Shown here: one piece after another, positions 1-8,400 of the stretch | How positions within the stretch are numbered: position 1 is the first letter of the stretch | Layout: every line of letters begins with the position of its first letter | Origin: Halalkalibacter okhensis | GTDB taxonomy: Bacteria > Bacillota > Bacilli > Bacillales > Bacillaceae_D | Assembly (NCBI RefSeq): GCF_000787375.1 | Contig: NZ_JRJU01000013.1 | Location: 54,524-118,523 of the forward strand | Direction of reading: 5' to 3' | Length of the DNA stretch: 64,000 bases | Translations under genes and position numbers: made by a program | Notes under the pieces: model-generated | The model's input: only the letters and a program-made list of their open reading frames with translations | What the model was told of the DNA's origin: nothing | Databases searched by the model: none

Positions 1-68
1 TTATCATACTATGAATCTATGAGTAGTTATTTAACACCACATATATCAAAAATTCAAATCCAGCTTCT

Positions 69-1637
69 TCACATTGCTGCTCGGGAGCTAAAACATTCAA
101 CACAATTTCTCCCATTCTTTTTTGCTTCATACAACGCTTCATCAGCTTGTCTCATCAGTTCAGAAATCAGGTGAACATCACCGTTCCACTCAACTATTTT
201 ACTAGTAACGCCAAAACTTGACGTTACGTGAATTTCCTTTTTATTAATAACTATGTAACTATTTTCAATTTTCATTCGTATAGCCTCAGCAATTTGATTC
301 GAATGAGGTAAATGAGTATTTGGTAAACAAATGATAAATTCTTCGCCACCATATCGACCAATGATATCTGTTTCCCGCAAACACTCCTTTGCTATTTGTG
401 CAACATACGTTATTACGATATCTCCAGCTTCATGTCCATACGTATCATTGATACTTTTAAAATGATCAATATCAAACATGATAAAAGAAACATTTCCACC
501 TACCTTTTGATAATCAGCAACCGTTTGTTCAACTTCTTTCACAAAAAATGTCCGATTATACACCTGTGTTAACCCATCTATACTTGCCAGTTTCTGAAGC
601 TGTTCTTGCATCTGCACTCTCGCTGTAACATCTACAAAAGTAATGATTTGTCCTATTTGTTCATTTGTTTTGCTTAGAACCGGCGAAAAACTTATATGAT
701 AATATGTAACTTTATCATCCTTAGAAGATGTAAAATCCACCTCTTCTTCTGAAAGAATAAGGTCTTTAAGTTTTTGGTCGTGATGTAGTACTTCAATAAT
801 TGATTTCCCAATAGCTTTAGCGTTAAGAAATGGAGTAACTTGTAAAATAGCTTGATTATAATCGACAATGATATTACTTTGGTTTAATACAACTACCCCC
901 TCTTTTAAGCTTTCAAATACTTTATCCCTAGCAATTGGAGCTACATTAAACATTTGAAAAGATATAAGTGCAGCCCCATGAAACAAAAAGGATATACTCA
1001 TCGAAACCGGCCCAAGATCAACCCCGTATGGACTTAGCCCAGTAAGATAGAATACACTACCTACAATTGGAATAATAAGTCCAGCTACCATCATTAAAAT
1101 TTGTAGGCGAAATCGAAGTGTAAGCTTTCTTAATTGGATAAGTAAAATTAGTATGCTTAAAATAATACATATATATAGATAAATAGAATGGATATAAAAG
1201 AAAGGTCCCCCTTCAAGCAAAATGATGGGAAAGGGAGTATCGCTTCTTAACATCATAGATTTATAATATAGATGATGGAACTCATTTGTGAAATGCATTG
1301 TAATCGTAATTATCGGTATTGTGTACATAACGTATGGGAGCCAACGGGGTTGCTTGAACCCTACATACTCCATACACATAAATAAGATGAATACAGGTAT
1401 AAAGGGGAGTCCAATGTATTCCATTCGCAGCCAAAATTTAATCTCTTCAATGGACGTGCTTGTTAATTCTAATGCATAAGCAAATGTAAATATAGCAGAC
1501 ATAAACGTCGCTAAAATATAATATTTCCCACCTGGCGCATATTTAATTTTTAAGATTGCATAAACGCATAAAAAAAGGCTTAACATACCACCAAATATTC
1601 CTAATAGAATATATACTAATACTTCCTGCGCCATCAT
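69..1637 (-). CDS. Membrane-bound diguanylate cyclase (7TM sensor - PAS - GGDEF)
   Basis: Makes the second messenger cyclic di-GMP from two GTP under control of a membrane sensor. The N-terminal ~230 residues are seven or so hydrophobic segments of the type found in the histidine-kinase N-terminal 7TM region; a PAS-like segment follows (~240-350), then a GGDEF domain. The active-site motif is GGEEF, preceded five residues earlier by RETD, which fits the RxxD product-inhibition site, so the enzyme looks active and feedback-controlled. The start is placed at the second of three consecutive ATGs because GGAG lies just before them; an ATG 12 bases further upstream has no ribosome site. It stands alone; the signal sensed cannot be read from the sequence. 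Confidence 0.9.
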   Translation of the reverse strand: MMAQEVLVYILLGIFGGMLSLFLCVYAILKIKYAPGGKYYILATFMSAIFTFAYALELTSTSIEEIKFWLRMEYIGLPFIPVFILFMCMEYVGFKQPRWLPYVMYTIPIITITMHFTNEFHHLYYKSMMLRSDTPFPIILLEGGPFFYIHSIYLYICIILSILILLIQLRKLTLRFRLQILMMVAGLIIPIVGSVFYLTGLSPYGVDLGPVSMSISFLFHGAALISFQMFNVAPIARDKVFESLKEGVVVLNQSNIIVDYNQAILQVTPFLNAKAIGKSIIEVLHHDQKLKDLILSEEEVDFTSSKDDKVTYYHISFSPVLSKTNEQIGQIITFVDVTARVQMQEQLQKLASIDGLTQVYNRTFFVKEVEQTVADYQKVGGNVSFIMFDIDHFKSINDTYGHEAGDIVITYVAQIAKECLRETDIIGRYGGEEFIICLPNTHLPHSNQIAEAIRMKIENSYIVINKKEIHVTSSFGVTSKIVEWNGDVHLISELMRQADEALYEAKKNGRNCVECFSSRAAM

Positions 1638-1758
1638 CATCTTCTCCATATAGTTTTCATTATTATATAGGGAGAAAAACGTGAAGACTAGTCTTATTTT
1701 TTCAAAACTAATTCCTATTTAGATTTCACCCTCATAGAAAATGTTTCGTGTGTTATTT

Positions 1759-2043
1759 CTAGACAAGAACTGTTTCTTTAAAGATACCCTTACATTCCTT
1801 CTTTAATTGAACTAAAGTGTCTTCAATGCTGCTTGATTTTTCTATTATCCTTGAGTACATTGGTACAAGTGAACTGTTGACACTTTTTTCATACATTACG
1901 GTTACAATTTCTTCTGTTGTTGCCGTTTCAGTTTCGTCTACACAAAGCTCAAACTGCTCCCATAAAACATAATAATGTGTTTTAACTTCTTCCCTTAAAT
2001 ACTCTTTCGCGTTAATTAGCTCTTTCGTCACCAATGTTATCAC
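1759..2043 (-). CDS. Small acidic protein of unknown function
   Basis: A 94-residue soluble protein that I do not recognise. It is rich in Glu and Thr, has two Cys, no signal peptide and no membrane segment, and looks mostly helical. The longest reading starts at GTG; nearby TTG and GTG codons are alternative starts, since the upstream GAAAGAG is only a moderate ribosome site. It lies between the diguanylate cyclase and the ydbC operon on the same strand, separated from both by gaps of over 100 bases, so it is probably transcribed alone. Confidence 0.55.
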   Translation of the reverse strand: MITLVTKELINAKEYLREEVKTHYYVLWEQFELCVDETETATTEEIVTVMYEKSVNSSLVPMYSRIIEKSSSIEDTLVQLKKECKGIFKETVLV

Positions 2044-2218
2044 TCTTTCAATTCGTATTTTTGCAGTTTGTACTATATTAATACATCGATGAGAAGAGAC
2101 CAGGTACTTACTGCAATATTTTCTAATTCAATTATAGATAAACGTTGCTCCCTTAATCTGTGCGATTCGTCACATCCATTTCAGCTAATTTTCATTCGTA
2201 TTCACACAAGAAAAAAGA

Positions 2219-2255
2219 GTTGTCCAAAAGTTCTATTTTTGAACCTTTGCCCAAC
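2219..2255 (-). terminator. Rho-independent terminator of the ydbC operon
   Basis: A 15-base imperfect inverted repeat with a 7-base loop. On the minus strand it is followed by a run of six T. It lies just downstream of the ydbC stop codon. Confidence 0.7.
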
Positions 2256-2274
2256 CCTTCCGTTAAATCAAGAC

Positions 2275-2493
2275 TTACCTTCCCTTTGTTAATGATTGAA
2301 CTAGTATTTTGACCTCTTCTTCAGACAAGGTCACTCCTTTTCCCATTTTTGAATGATCTGGTGCCCAGTCTCTAATATCGTACTTAGGCTCTCGTCCATT
2401 CCAACTAATTAGATTTAGCTCTTTCTTCCACCCTTTTGATCCTTCTGATAATACAGCTATCGTTTCAGCAATTTCAAATTTTATTTCTGCCAT
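2275..2493 (-). CDS. ydbC: YdbC family PC4-like nucleic-acid-binding protein
   Basis: A 72-residue protein that closely fits the Bacillus YdbC family, whose fold resembles the PC4 (p15) single-stranded DNA-binding domain. Recognisable conserved segments are LSEGSKGWKKELNLISWNG and the YDIRDWAPDHSKMGKG stretch, followed by a C-terminal helix. In the family, binding of single-stranded nucleic acid is known, while the cellular role is not settled. It is the last gene of a possible five-gene minus-strand run (from 4014), with a 33-base gap from the ASCH gene and a terminator directly after it. The ribosome site GGAGG is 13 bases from the ATG, rather far. Confidence 0.9.
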   Translation of the reverse strand: MAEIKFEIAETIAVLSEGSKGWKKELNLISWNGREPKYDIRDWAPDHSKMGKGVTLSEEEVKILVQSLTKGR

Positions 2494-2526
2494 CTTTTCA
2501 ATTAATCCTCCAATCGTTTTACCTTT

Positions 2527-2973
2527 TCAGGCGTTCACATGCACGAGTTCAAATCGTTCACATACAAGTAGCATATCTTCTGAATACTCTAATCCGATTT
2601 CTTTTAACTCATTTTTAAAAAATGTTTCATGTGCACTTTTCCAATATTGGTATGTTCGATCTCCTTCTCCCTCAGCAATGGCAAACTCTTCAGGAACTTG
2701 ATTAAAAGGAATAATTTCTACTTTCACCGTCTTAATCAGTGCAACTGGAACATCTTTACTGTTTAAAATAATGCTATAATCATCCACTTTTGGCAATGGT
2801 TCATCTTCCATTTTGTAAAATATAAACCCAGAACATGTAGCTGTTTTGATGCCTTCAATGACTAATTGTGCCAATCGATCTGGATCCGAGCCAAATTGCC
2901 AAGCGCTTACCGCTTGGGGCTTCACCTTTTCTCCCCAATATTCATTCCAATAATTTTTAGCCTCTTGATTCAT
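2527..2973 (-). CDS. ASCH domain protein (putative RNA-binding)
   Basis: A 148-residue soluble protein fitting the ASCH superfamily, a PUA-like beta-barrel fold proposed to bind RNA or modified nucleotides. Visible features are the N-terminal YWNEYWGEK helix, the GIKTATCSGF segment and the EGEGDRTYQYWKSAHE segment, all typical of bacterial ASCH proteins. The ATG at 2973 is chosen because GAGAGGG stands about 7 bases upstream; an extension to 3060 would add 29 residues with no ribosome site. It lies 47 bases behind the membrane protein gene and 33 before ydbC, so it is probably in the same transcript. Substrate unknown. Confidence 0.85.
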   Translation of the reverse strand: MNQEAKNYWNEYWGEKVKPQAVSAWQFGSDPDRLAQLVIEGIKTATCSGFIFYKMEDEPLPKVDDYSIILNSKDVPVALIKTVKVEIIPFNQVPEEFAIAEGEGDRTYQYWKSAHETFFKNELKEIGLEYSEDMLLVCERFELVHVNA

Positions 2974-3020
2974 TACTTTTCCCTCTCTTTGTGTCATTCT
3001 TTCAATGATCACTTGCTTTT

Positions 3021-3422
3021 TTATTCTTTGTATAAACATTGTGATGAGTAGTATCCACATATAACTAAAAGTAAAATAGACAGTGGGTATATGTCAAATT
3101 CCACCAGGATCTGTGCGTTTATTTCGTTTTTAATCATGTCTAAGACCAGTAGCAGAAGTACCGGAGAGATACCAAGCCAGATAAATTTTGAAAGATGTAG
3201 CTTCCAATCTCCATAAATTCGATATTGCTTAATTAGATGTGGACTCGCAAGTAGAGCTCCAAACAAAATGAATATCGTTATCAGCGTAACAACCGATAAT
3301 ACGTTTGAAATTGTTGATGTAGAAATGAATAAAGACAGATTTAACCTATTTGTTAGATTTATCAATAAATTTGATACGATAAAAAAAATACACCAAGCTA
3401 GTAAGGCTATGAAACACTTCAT
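3021..3422 (-). CDS. Four-helix membrane protein of unknown function
   Basis: A 133-residue integral membrane protein with four clear hydrophobic segments (about residues 2-20, 35-60, 75-95 and 110-130) and short polar loops. I do not recognise the family. The start at the ATG of MKCFIALL is supported by GGGGGAGAG 6 bases upstream; a longer reading to 3473 lacks such a site. It sits in the middle of a minus-strand run of small genes, 60 bases after a two-helix membrane protein and 47 before the ASCH gene. Confidence 0.65.
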   Translation of the reverse strand: MKCFIALLAWCIFFIVSNLLINLTNRLNLSLFISTSTISNVLSVVTLITIFILFGALLASPHLIKQYRIYGDWKLHLSKFIWLGISPVLLLLVLDMIKNEINAQILVEFDIYPLSILLLVICGYYSSQCLYKE

Positions 3423-3482
3423 CGTCTCTCCCCCAAGTTGCGACGAATTTATTTCGACACTATGTTTCTCCACTCATGATTT

Positions 3483-3701
3483 TTAGCCTTTATGCCGATG
3501 ATAAAAATAGACTAACAAATAGTAGATCGCACTAGTTGCAGCAATTACTACTCGAAAAGTGATTAAATGTTCCCATGAATATTCTTCAATATAAAAAGTC
3601 GCATCTAAAAACGACGCTAAAAGTAACCCTCCAAAAATGAAAATTCCTATTACATACATTAATTTATCTACTTGTACAACTTTTACCGCCTTTTGTTCCA
3701 C
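3483..3701 (-). CDS. Small two-helix membrane protein, GTG start
   Basis: A 72-residue protein with two hydrophobic segments (about residues 14-32 and 48-66) and a basic C-terminus ending HRHKG. No family recognised. The start is set at GTG 3701 because AAAAGGAGG ends 9 bases before it; the TTG at 3710 directly abuts the ribosome site and is unlikely. It lies 37 bases downstream of another two-helix protein on the same strand, so the pair is probably translated from one transcript and may work together; that is inference only. Confidence 0.65.
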   Translation of the reverse strand: MEQKAVKVVQVDKLMYVIGIFIFGGLLLASFLDATFYIEEYSWEHLITFRVVIAATSAIYYLLVYFYHRHKG

Positions 3702-3738
3702 AACTCTCAACCTCCTTTTAAGCGCTTTGTTTTATTAG

Positions 3739-4014
3739 TCAATCATTACTTGCTGCTACAAAGTCTTCGTTTTTTGTCACCTGACTTCCCCCCATGTCAG
3801 TATGTTCAGATTGTTTTGTTCGACTAAGATAATGGATAGACCCTAACATGAACCACATATATGCCACACCTATTAGTAAAGCCCTTGGAATTGTTTCACC
3901 GACTGAATGGATTGATTTAACATCCGAAAAAAACGAACCACCTCCAACTTTATCAAAGTAAAAGAACCCCGCTAAAATGACGTAAAATATAGTTACGATT
4001 AAAAATGCTTTCAT
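3739..4014 (-). CDS. Small two-helix membrane protein
   Basis: A 91-residue protein with two hydrophobic segments (about residues 2-20 and 44-62) and a polar tail of about 28 residues. I do not recognise it. AGGAGG stands 6 bases before the ATG at 4014, whereas the ATG at 4020 directly abuts that site, so the shorter start is used. It is the first gene of the minus-strand run ending at ydbC; the 410 bases upstream would hold the promoter. Confidence 0.6.
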   Translation of the reverse strand: MKAFLIVTIFYVILAGFFYFDKVGGGSFFSDVKSIHSVGETIPRALLIGVAYMWFMLGSIHYLSRTKQSEHTDMGGSQVTKNEDFVAASND

Positions 4015-4424
4015 CTCCATCCTCCTGACGATAAATTGGATATTCTTCTTTATACGAACGATCCAATCTAAAGTTTCATTTTTATACTATGAAAGTAGTT
4101 TATGAAACATGTAAAATTCACATCTAAAAAGAGGAAGGAAAATGATGACAAAGAAGGTCCGTATTCCTATATGCCCATAAGTAGTCACATTAAACTGTAG
4201 TTCATTTGAAATAAAATATATGGTGGATAGAATTTCTAAAATTTCCTAAAGTAAAAAGGTTGCCAACAAAATGGAATTTCCATTTTGTTGGCAACCTTGG
4301 ATCATTCATTGGTTCGCTACATCTTTTTAGAGGCTAAAGAGATGTGATTTCGCCTCTAAAAGTATTGGTAACGAACGAAGTCATTGTCATATTTTTCTTC
4401 CTAACTTTCAGGCAGCATCAATTC
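4015..4424. other. Non-coding stretch with two tandem hairpins
   Basis: The 410-base gap between the small membrane protein and yfhD. Its right part holds a 20-bp perfect hairpin (4256-4298) and a 10-bp hairpin (TTTTAGAGGC 4325-4334 pairing with 4352-4361). Bases flanking the second hairpin (GTTCGCTAC near 4312 and GTAACGAAC near 4368) also pair with one mismatch. The left part (4015-4250) is AT-rich and presumably carries the promoter of the operon that runs leftward. No convincing gene was found. Confidence 0.5.
4256..4298 (-). terminator. Long perfect hairpin terminator of yfhD
   Basis: A perfect 20-bp stem with a 3-base loop. On the minus strand it is followed by TTTTTAC, so it would end the transcript of the yfhD gene to the right. 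Confidence 0.75.
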
Positions 4425-4568
4425 TTATTTTTGACTTTTTCTATTCCTTTTTTGTGCACGCTTATCAGCTTGTTCCATTCTAGTCATCGCCTCTTTATCT
4501 TTTGTGTCAGCTAATTCCTCTGAATATTCTACTTCATCATATTGGCCTTGTGGATTATTTTTGTTCAT
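4425..4568 (-). CDS. yfhD: YfhD-like small acidic/basic protein
   Basis: A 47-residue open reading frame with GAGAGG about 10 bases before its ATG. The core resembles the Bacillus YfhD family, which carries a VEFSEELAD motif followed by a basic tail; here the segment is VEYSEELAD, and the last 12 residues are nearly all Lys, Arg, Gln and Asn. Function unknown in the family. It is short enough to be missed by length filters. It is transcribed alone and followed by two tandem hairpins. The family assignment rests on this one motif plus size and charge pattern. Confidence 0.7.
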   Translation of the reverse strand: MNKNNPQGQYDEVEYSEELADTKDKEAMTRMEQADKRAQKRNRKSQK

Positions 4569-4738
4569 GTTATCGAATCCTCTCTCTAAATATTGGAATG
4601 ATAAGGCACACTCCTTATCTGAAATTAGTATTTACATCCAATATGAACAAATGAGTGGAAGATTTTGGTTACAATACATATTGATTATCTTTCAAGGGAA
4701 TGATAATGAAAGGCTTATTTGAAAGTAGGTTGATAAGC

Positions 4739-5275
4739 ATGTATAACATTTTTCTAATTTTATTACTCCAAATTATCTTGGTTCCCGTACTTTCACTAAG
4801 AATTATTTTTGTCGTGAAGAACATGACTATTCTCGCTTCTGCTTTTGGATTCTTAGAAGCATTAGTACATATCTTTGGTCTTTCTATTGTACTTAGTGGA
4901 GAACAAAGCATGGCTGAGATGCTAACATATGCAATTGGTTTTGGTGCCGGCATTTATATCGGAGGGTATATTGAGAATAAATTGGCTTTAGGCTATACCA
5001 CTCTCACAGTGAATTTGCTAACAAGAAACACAGCTTTAATATCCACACTTCGTAACGAAGGCTTTGGAGTCACTGTTTTTGAAGGTATGGGAAAGGATAG
5101 TTCTCGATATCAATTACAGATTTTAACCAAAAGAAGCATGGAAAACAAACTTATTCATATGATTGAGGAATATGAACCTCATGCCTTTATTATTTCTTAT
5201 GAACCTCGAAAGTTTAAAGGAGGTTATTTACTTAAAGGAATGAAAACAAAACCGACTAAACATAGAACTCTGTAA
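4739..5275 (+). CDS. UPF0316 family membrane protein (DUF5698-DUF2179)
   Basis: A 178-residue protein with three N-terminal hydrophobic segments (about 3-20, 25-50, 58-78) followed by a soluble C-terminal DUF2179-type domain. The pattern and length fit the UPF0316 (YebE-like) family of Bacillus, whose C-terminal domain resembles the ligand-sensing part of YitT proteins. Function unknown. The ATG at 4739 places the first membrane segment directly after the start, as in the family, with GTAGGT upstream; ATGs at 4700 and 4706 (behind AAGGGA) are possible and would add up to 13 residues. It converges with phaC, leaving only 10 bases between the stops. Confidence 0.85.
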   Translation: MYNIFLILLLQIILVPVLSLRIIFVVKNMTILASAFGFLEALVHIFGLSIVLSGEQSMAEMLTYAIGFGAGIYIGGYIENKLALGYTTLTVNLLTRNTALISTLRNEGFGVTVFEGMGKDSSRYQLQILTKRSMENKLIHMIEEYEPHAFIISYEPRKFKGGYLLKGMKTKPTKHRTL

Positions 5276-5285
5276 CTGTACTTGG

Positions 5286-6320
5286 TTAGATTTCTTCTGA
5301 CCTTTTTGACAACCATTCTTGTAAAAATTCAGGTATTTCTCCAGTCATCGCAAGTGTAACATGCCCACCCTTTACCCGTTTGTACAATTTATCCGGACTG
5401 GATACTTTTTTAATTAAAGGTAAGCTGAGATTTTCCGGTACAAGTTGGTCACCACTAGTTGAGATAAGAAGTAAATTCGCATTGATATTTGACAATAGAA
5501 CGGGTTGCTGATTAATGATTAGCTCGTTATTAATCAATTTATTATCTCTTATAATATCATTTATAAGCTTTTTTAATGTAGCGCCTGAAAACGGTATATG
5601 CCCATTCACCCAACGATTAAATAACCGCCACTTCCTTACAGAATCTGGATGATCAGCACGTTGAACAAGTGATAAATAGGAGCTATACGTAAATGGTGAC
5701 GTGGCTAATCTCATCCCCCATCCAACAATTTTTGCAGGAATAACTCCGTACTCACCTAAAAGGTCATCCACATTGATTTTGTTATTTTTTAACTGATCGA
5801 ACCATTGTGGCATCCAAGGGGAATCGCTAAAATTAATAGGCGGTGCAAAAAGAATAAGATTCCTTATAGGTTCCTTTGCCAGTGCAGTGTAAATGGTTGC
5901 TAATGTTCCCCCTAAACAGTAACCTACTATACTAATTTCATTCGATTTTGCATGTAATAATGCTCTTTGAACTCCTTTTTCAATATAGGTCAAAATGTAG
6001 TCATCAAGTGTTATGTCGTTATCCTCATAACCTGGCTTTCCAAAATCAAGCAAATATACGTCATATCCTTCTTTTGTAAATGCCTCAATCATGCTCAAAC
6101 CTGGTGCTAAGTCTAGAATATAGGATTCATTCATTAATGAATATATTAAAAAAAGAGGTATCCGATATTTTTTATTAGAAGAAGGGTAGTACCAAAGTGT
6201 AGATTTGTTTTTCTTCCAAATTAATTCTTTATTTGTTTGACCATATTGGGGTTCAGGTTCGAATAATACGTTTTGGATCCCTCTCCATCTCTTGATTTGC
6301 CTTCTTCTTCGTTCCTTCAC
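5286..6320 (-). CDS. phaC: Class IV poly(R)-hydroxyalkanoate synthase, catalytic subunit PhaC
   Basis: Polymerises (R)-3-hydroxyacyl-CoA into polyhydroxyalkanoate storage granules, working as a heterodimer with PhaR. It is an alpha/beta hydrolase-fold protein of 344 residues, close to the ~360 of class IV enzymes. The lipase-like box is GYCLGG, giving the catalytic Cys; an Asp in STSGDQLVP and a His in KGGHVT complete the triad (about residues 135, 291 and 320). The GTG at 6320 is preferred, with AAGGGG 8 bases upstream; another GTG lies at 6329. It follows phaR by under 20 bases. No phaA, phaB, phaJ or phasin gene is in the window, so the monomer supply must be encoded elsewhere. Confidence 0.92.
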   Translation of the reverse strand: MKERRRRQIKRWRGIQNVLFEPEPQYGQTNKELIWKKNKSTLWYYPSSNKKYRIPLFLIYSLMNESYILDLAPGLSMIEAFTKEGYDVYLLDFGKPGYEDNDITLDDYILTYIEKGVQRALLHAKSNEISIVGYCLGGTLATIYTALAKEPIRNLILFAPPINFSDSPWMPQWFDQLKNNKINVDDLLGEYGVIPAKIVGWGMRLATSPFTYSSYLSLVQRADHPDSVRKWRLFNRWVNGHIPFSGATLKKLINDIIRDNKLINNELIINQQPVLLSNINANLLLISTSGDQLVPENLSLPLIKKVSSPDKLYKRVKGGHVTLAMTGEIPEFLQEWLSKRSEEI

Positions 6321-6338
6321 TCTTCCCACCCCTTTGCT

Positions 6339-6758
6339 TTATTTTTTTGTACTCGTTGCATTAAGGATGTTATTAATAAGAGTTTGTCTTAGTTGTTCTT
6401 TAGTATGCTTCTTTTTGTATTCAGTTTTTTTCTTCTGAACAGGATAAATAGACATTTTCTCTTCTAATAAATCTATTTTTTCTTCAATTTGCCTTGCTAA
6501 TTTTGCTACATTCGCTACATCGTCTTTTGTTGGAACATTTAAATAATGGGTAATAATATTCATGTATTCTCTTATATCTCTCATTATTCTCTTATGATTT
6601 TTTGTGCCCAGCTTGACAAGTTCCATCATTGCTTCTTCAGATAATAACTCTTTCAACCAGCCATTCAACTTTTCTTCTGATTTAATTCCCGTTTGTTTAA
6701 CAAGATTCAGAATATCAACCATCTCAGCTTTTCTTTTGTTCTTCTTTTTCTTAGCCAT
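6339..6758 (-). CDS. phaR: PHA synthase subunit PhaR
   Basis: Partner subunit required by class IV PhaC. It is a 139-residue, highly charged and largely helical protein with a Lys-rich N-terminus (MAKKKKNKRK) and a Lys-rich tail. Identification rests on its charge pattern, coiled-coil-like middle (about 75-105) and its place directly upstream of a class IV phaC. It is shorter than the roughly 200 residues usual for Bacillus megaterium-type PhaR, mainly at the C-terminus. A good ribosome site (GGAGAGGGGA) precedes the ATG. The promoter should lie in the 214 bases shared with the divergent P450 gene. Confidence 0.8.
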   Translation of the reverse strand: MAKKKKNKRKAEMVDILNLVKQTGIKSEEKLNGWLKELLSEEAMMELVKLGTKNHKRIMRDIREYMNIITHYLNVPTKDDVANVAKLARQIEEKIDLLEEKMSIYPVQKKKTEYKKKHTKEQLRQTLINNILNATSTKK

Positions 6759-6842
6759 TTTTATTTCCCCTCTCCTTTATAAGTACACGACTACTATTTC
6801 TATATTCATTGAGTTCTACCATTGTCTATAGATTTGTCTATA

Positions 6843-6883
6843 ATATGTGCCTATTTCTATCAAATTGAACACATATCATATGT
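6843..6883. promoter_or_regulatory. Inverted repeats between divergent phaRC and P450
   Basis: ATATGTG (6843-6849) and CACATAT (6870-6876) form an inverted repeat around a 20-base spacer, and ACATATCATATGT (6871-6883) is nearly palindromic. A TATAAT at 6839-6844 could be a plus-strand -10 box. The site could serve one or both divergent transcripts, but no regulator can be named. Confidence 0.3.
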
Positions 6884-6972
6884 AATGTTCCGCTATGATA
6901 CAAGCCAAAAAAAGCTAGAGACATAGACTAAACTTGGCTCATTACTTCGATATGGCAAGGAGGAATAAACTA

Positions 6973-8325
6973 GTGACTAATAACAAGAAATACGTACCTA
7001 AGAGCCCGAATGGAAATTGGCTGACTGGTCATTTAAAAGATTTTCAAAAGGATCCACTCGGTTTCTTATCATCGCATTCTCAAGATTATAAAGATATAAC
7101 TCAAATTCGTTTCGGTCCATTCACAAAGGTATATGTCGTATCAAATCCTCATTTAATTAAAGAAATACTAGTTACAAAACAAAAAAGCTTTATTAAGTCA
7201 CACGACTTACGTGTTCTAAGAGATGTAGTAGGAGAAGGACTATTGACCAGTGAAAAGGATGTTCATTTACGGCAAAGAAGGCTTATTCAGCCCTCTTTTC
7301 AACACTCTCATATAACGAATTATGCTACAGATATGATTGAAACAACGCAAAAATATCTTGAAAAATGGCAAGATGGTCATCAATATCTTATGACCGATGA
7401 GATGATGAATATCACGCTTGGAATTATTAGCAAAACGATGTTTAGTATGGATTTTGATGAAGGTGTCAAAAAAATCGGTAAACCAATTGAGACATATATG
7501 AAGTTAGCCGTTAAACGAATGCGGTCTCTTGCTCCATTCCCATTATGGGTCCCTACCCAAAGAAATCGAGAGTATAAACACTCGATTGAATCTCTAAATA
7601 AAGTTATCTATTCAATTATTGATAAAAGAAAGCAAGATCAGGATGTGTATCATGATCTTCTTGGTGTTCTATTAAATGCAAAAGATGAAAAAGATGGCTT
7701 AGGAATGTCCGATGAACAATTAAAAGACGAATTAATGACCATCTTTTTAGCTGGGCATGAGACAACAGCAAATGCTCTTTCTTGGACACTGTATCTCCTT
7801 TCTCAAAATTCAGAAGTTGAACAAAGATTACATGAAGAAGTAGAACGAGTGATTGGCAATAGTCCTATAGAACCAAAACATTACAGAGATTTGCAATATA
7901 CACAAAATGTGATCTGGGAATCTCTTCGCTTGTATCCTCCAGCATATGTAATTGGTAGGGAAGTAGATCAGGATGTAGATATAGGGGGCTATTCCTTAAA
8001 AAAGGGCGACATGATTCTTATGAGTCAGTATGCTATCCACCGTAAAGAAGACTATTTTGAGCAACCAAATGCATTTATACCTGAGCGCTTTGAAAATAAT
8101 TTCATCAGGTCGATACCCACGTATGCTTACTTTCCTTTTGGTGGTGGGCCAAGGGTCTGTATTGGTAATCATTTTGCTATTATGGAAGCCGTTTTAGTCC
8201 TAGCTTGTATTGCGCAACGGTTTAGATGGAAGCTAGCACCAGACCATCATGTTATCAAACCTCAGCCACTCATCACATTACGGCCGAAACATGGCTTACG
8301 GATGATTGTAGAAGAAAAAAGGTGA
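6973..8325 (+). CDS. Cytochrome P450
   Basis: A haem-thiolate monooxygenase of 450 residues, cytosolic (no membrane anchor), needing external electron donors; no ferredoxin or reductase gene is adjacent. Visible motifs are the I-helix AGHETTANA, the ESLR of the K-helix ExxR, the PERF segment, and the haem-binding loop FPFGGGPRVCIGNHF with the Cys ligand. The threonine-rich I-helix and loop resemble the CYP4/CYP102-like group that hydroxylates fatty acids, but the substrate cannot be read. GTG 6973 is chosen because AAGGAGG lies 9 bases upstream; a TTG at 6934 and an ATG at 6952 are in frame but unsupported. It diverges from phaRC. Confidence 0.92.
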   Translation: MTNNKKYVPKSPNGNWLTGHLKDFQKDPLGFLSSHSQDYKDITQIRFGPFTKVYVVSNPHLIKEILVTKQKSFIKSHDLRVLRDVVGEGLLTSEKDVHLRQRRLIQPSFQHSHITNYATDMIETTQKYLEKWQDGHQYLMTDEMMNITLGIISKTMFSMDFDEGVKKIGKPIETYMKLAVKRMRSLAPFPLWVPTQRNREYKHSIESLNKVIYSIIDKRKQDQDVYHDLLGVLLNAKDEKDGLGMSDEQLKDELMTIFLAGHETTANALSWTLYLLSQNSEVEQRLHEEVERVIGNSPIEPKHYRDLQYTQNVIWESLRLYPPAYVIGREVDQDVDIGGYSLKKGDMILMSQYAIHRKEDYFEQPNAFIPERFENNFIRSIPTYAYFPFGGGPRVCIGNHFAIMEAVLVLACIAQRFRWKLAPDHHVIKPQPLITLRPKHGLRMIVEEKR

Positions 8326-8353
8326 AGATTTCTTTTAAAAGAAATCTTCACCT
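8320..8353 (-). terminator. Perfect 34-base palindrome, terminator
   Basis: A perfect 17-bp inverted repeat without an unpaired loop, overlapping the P450 stop codon. On the minus strand it is followed by T6, so it best ends the leftward secreted-protein gene at 8401-9048; it may also stop the P450 transcript. Confidence 0.7.
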
Positions 8354-8400
8354 ATCGTATGATACAAGTTCCTTTATATTCCCTTGGACGAATTAACTTA

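Noticed and set aside
2068..2292. Plus-strand 74-codon frame
   Set aside because: No ribosome site, unlikely composition (Leu, Ile, Cys rich), and it overlaps the minus-strand terminator and end of ydbC.
4142..4180. 12-codon frame MMTKKVRIPICP with GAGGAAGGAA upstream
   Set aside because: A ribosome-like site is present but the frame is too short to support as a gene or leader peptide without conservation data.
8320..8353. Palindrome as an operator
   Set aside because: It overlaps a stop codon and has a T-run on the minus strand after it, so a terminator is the simpler reading.
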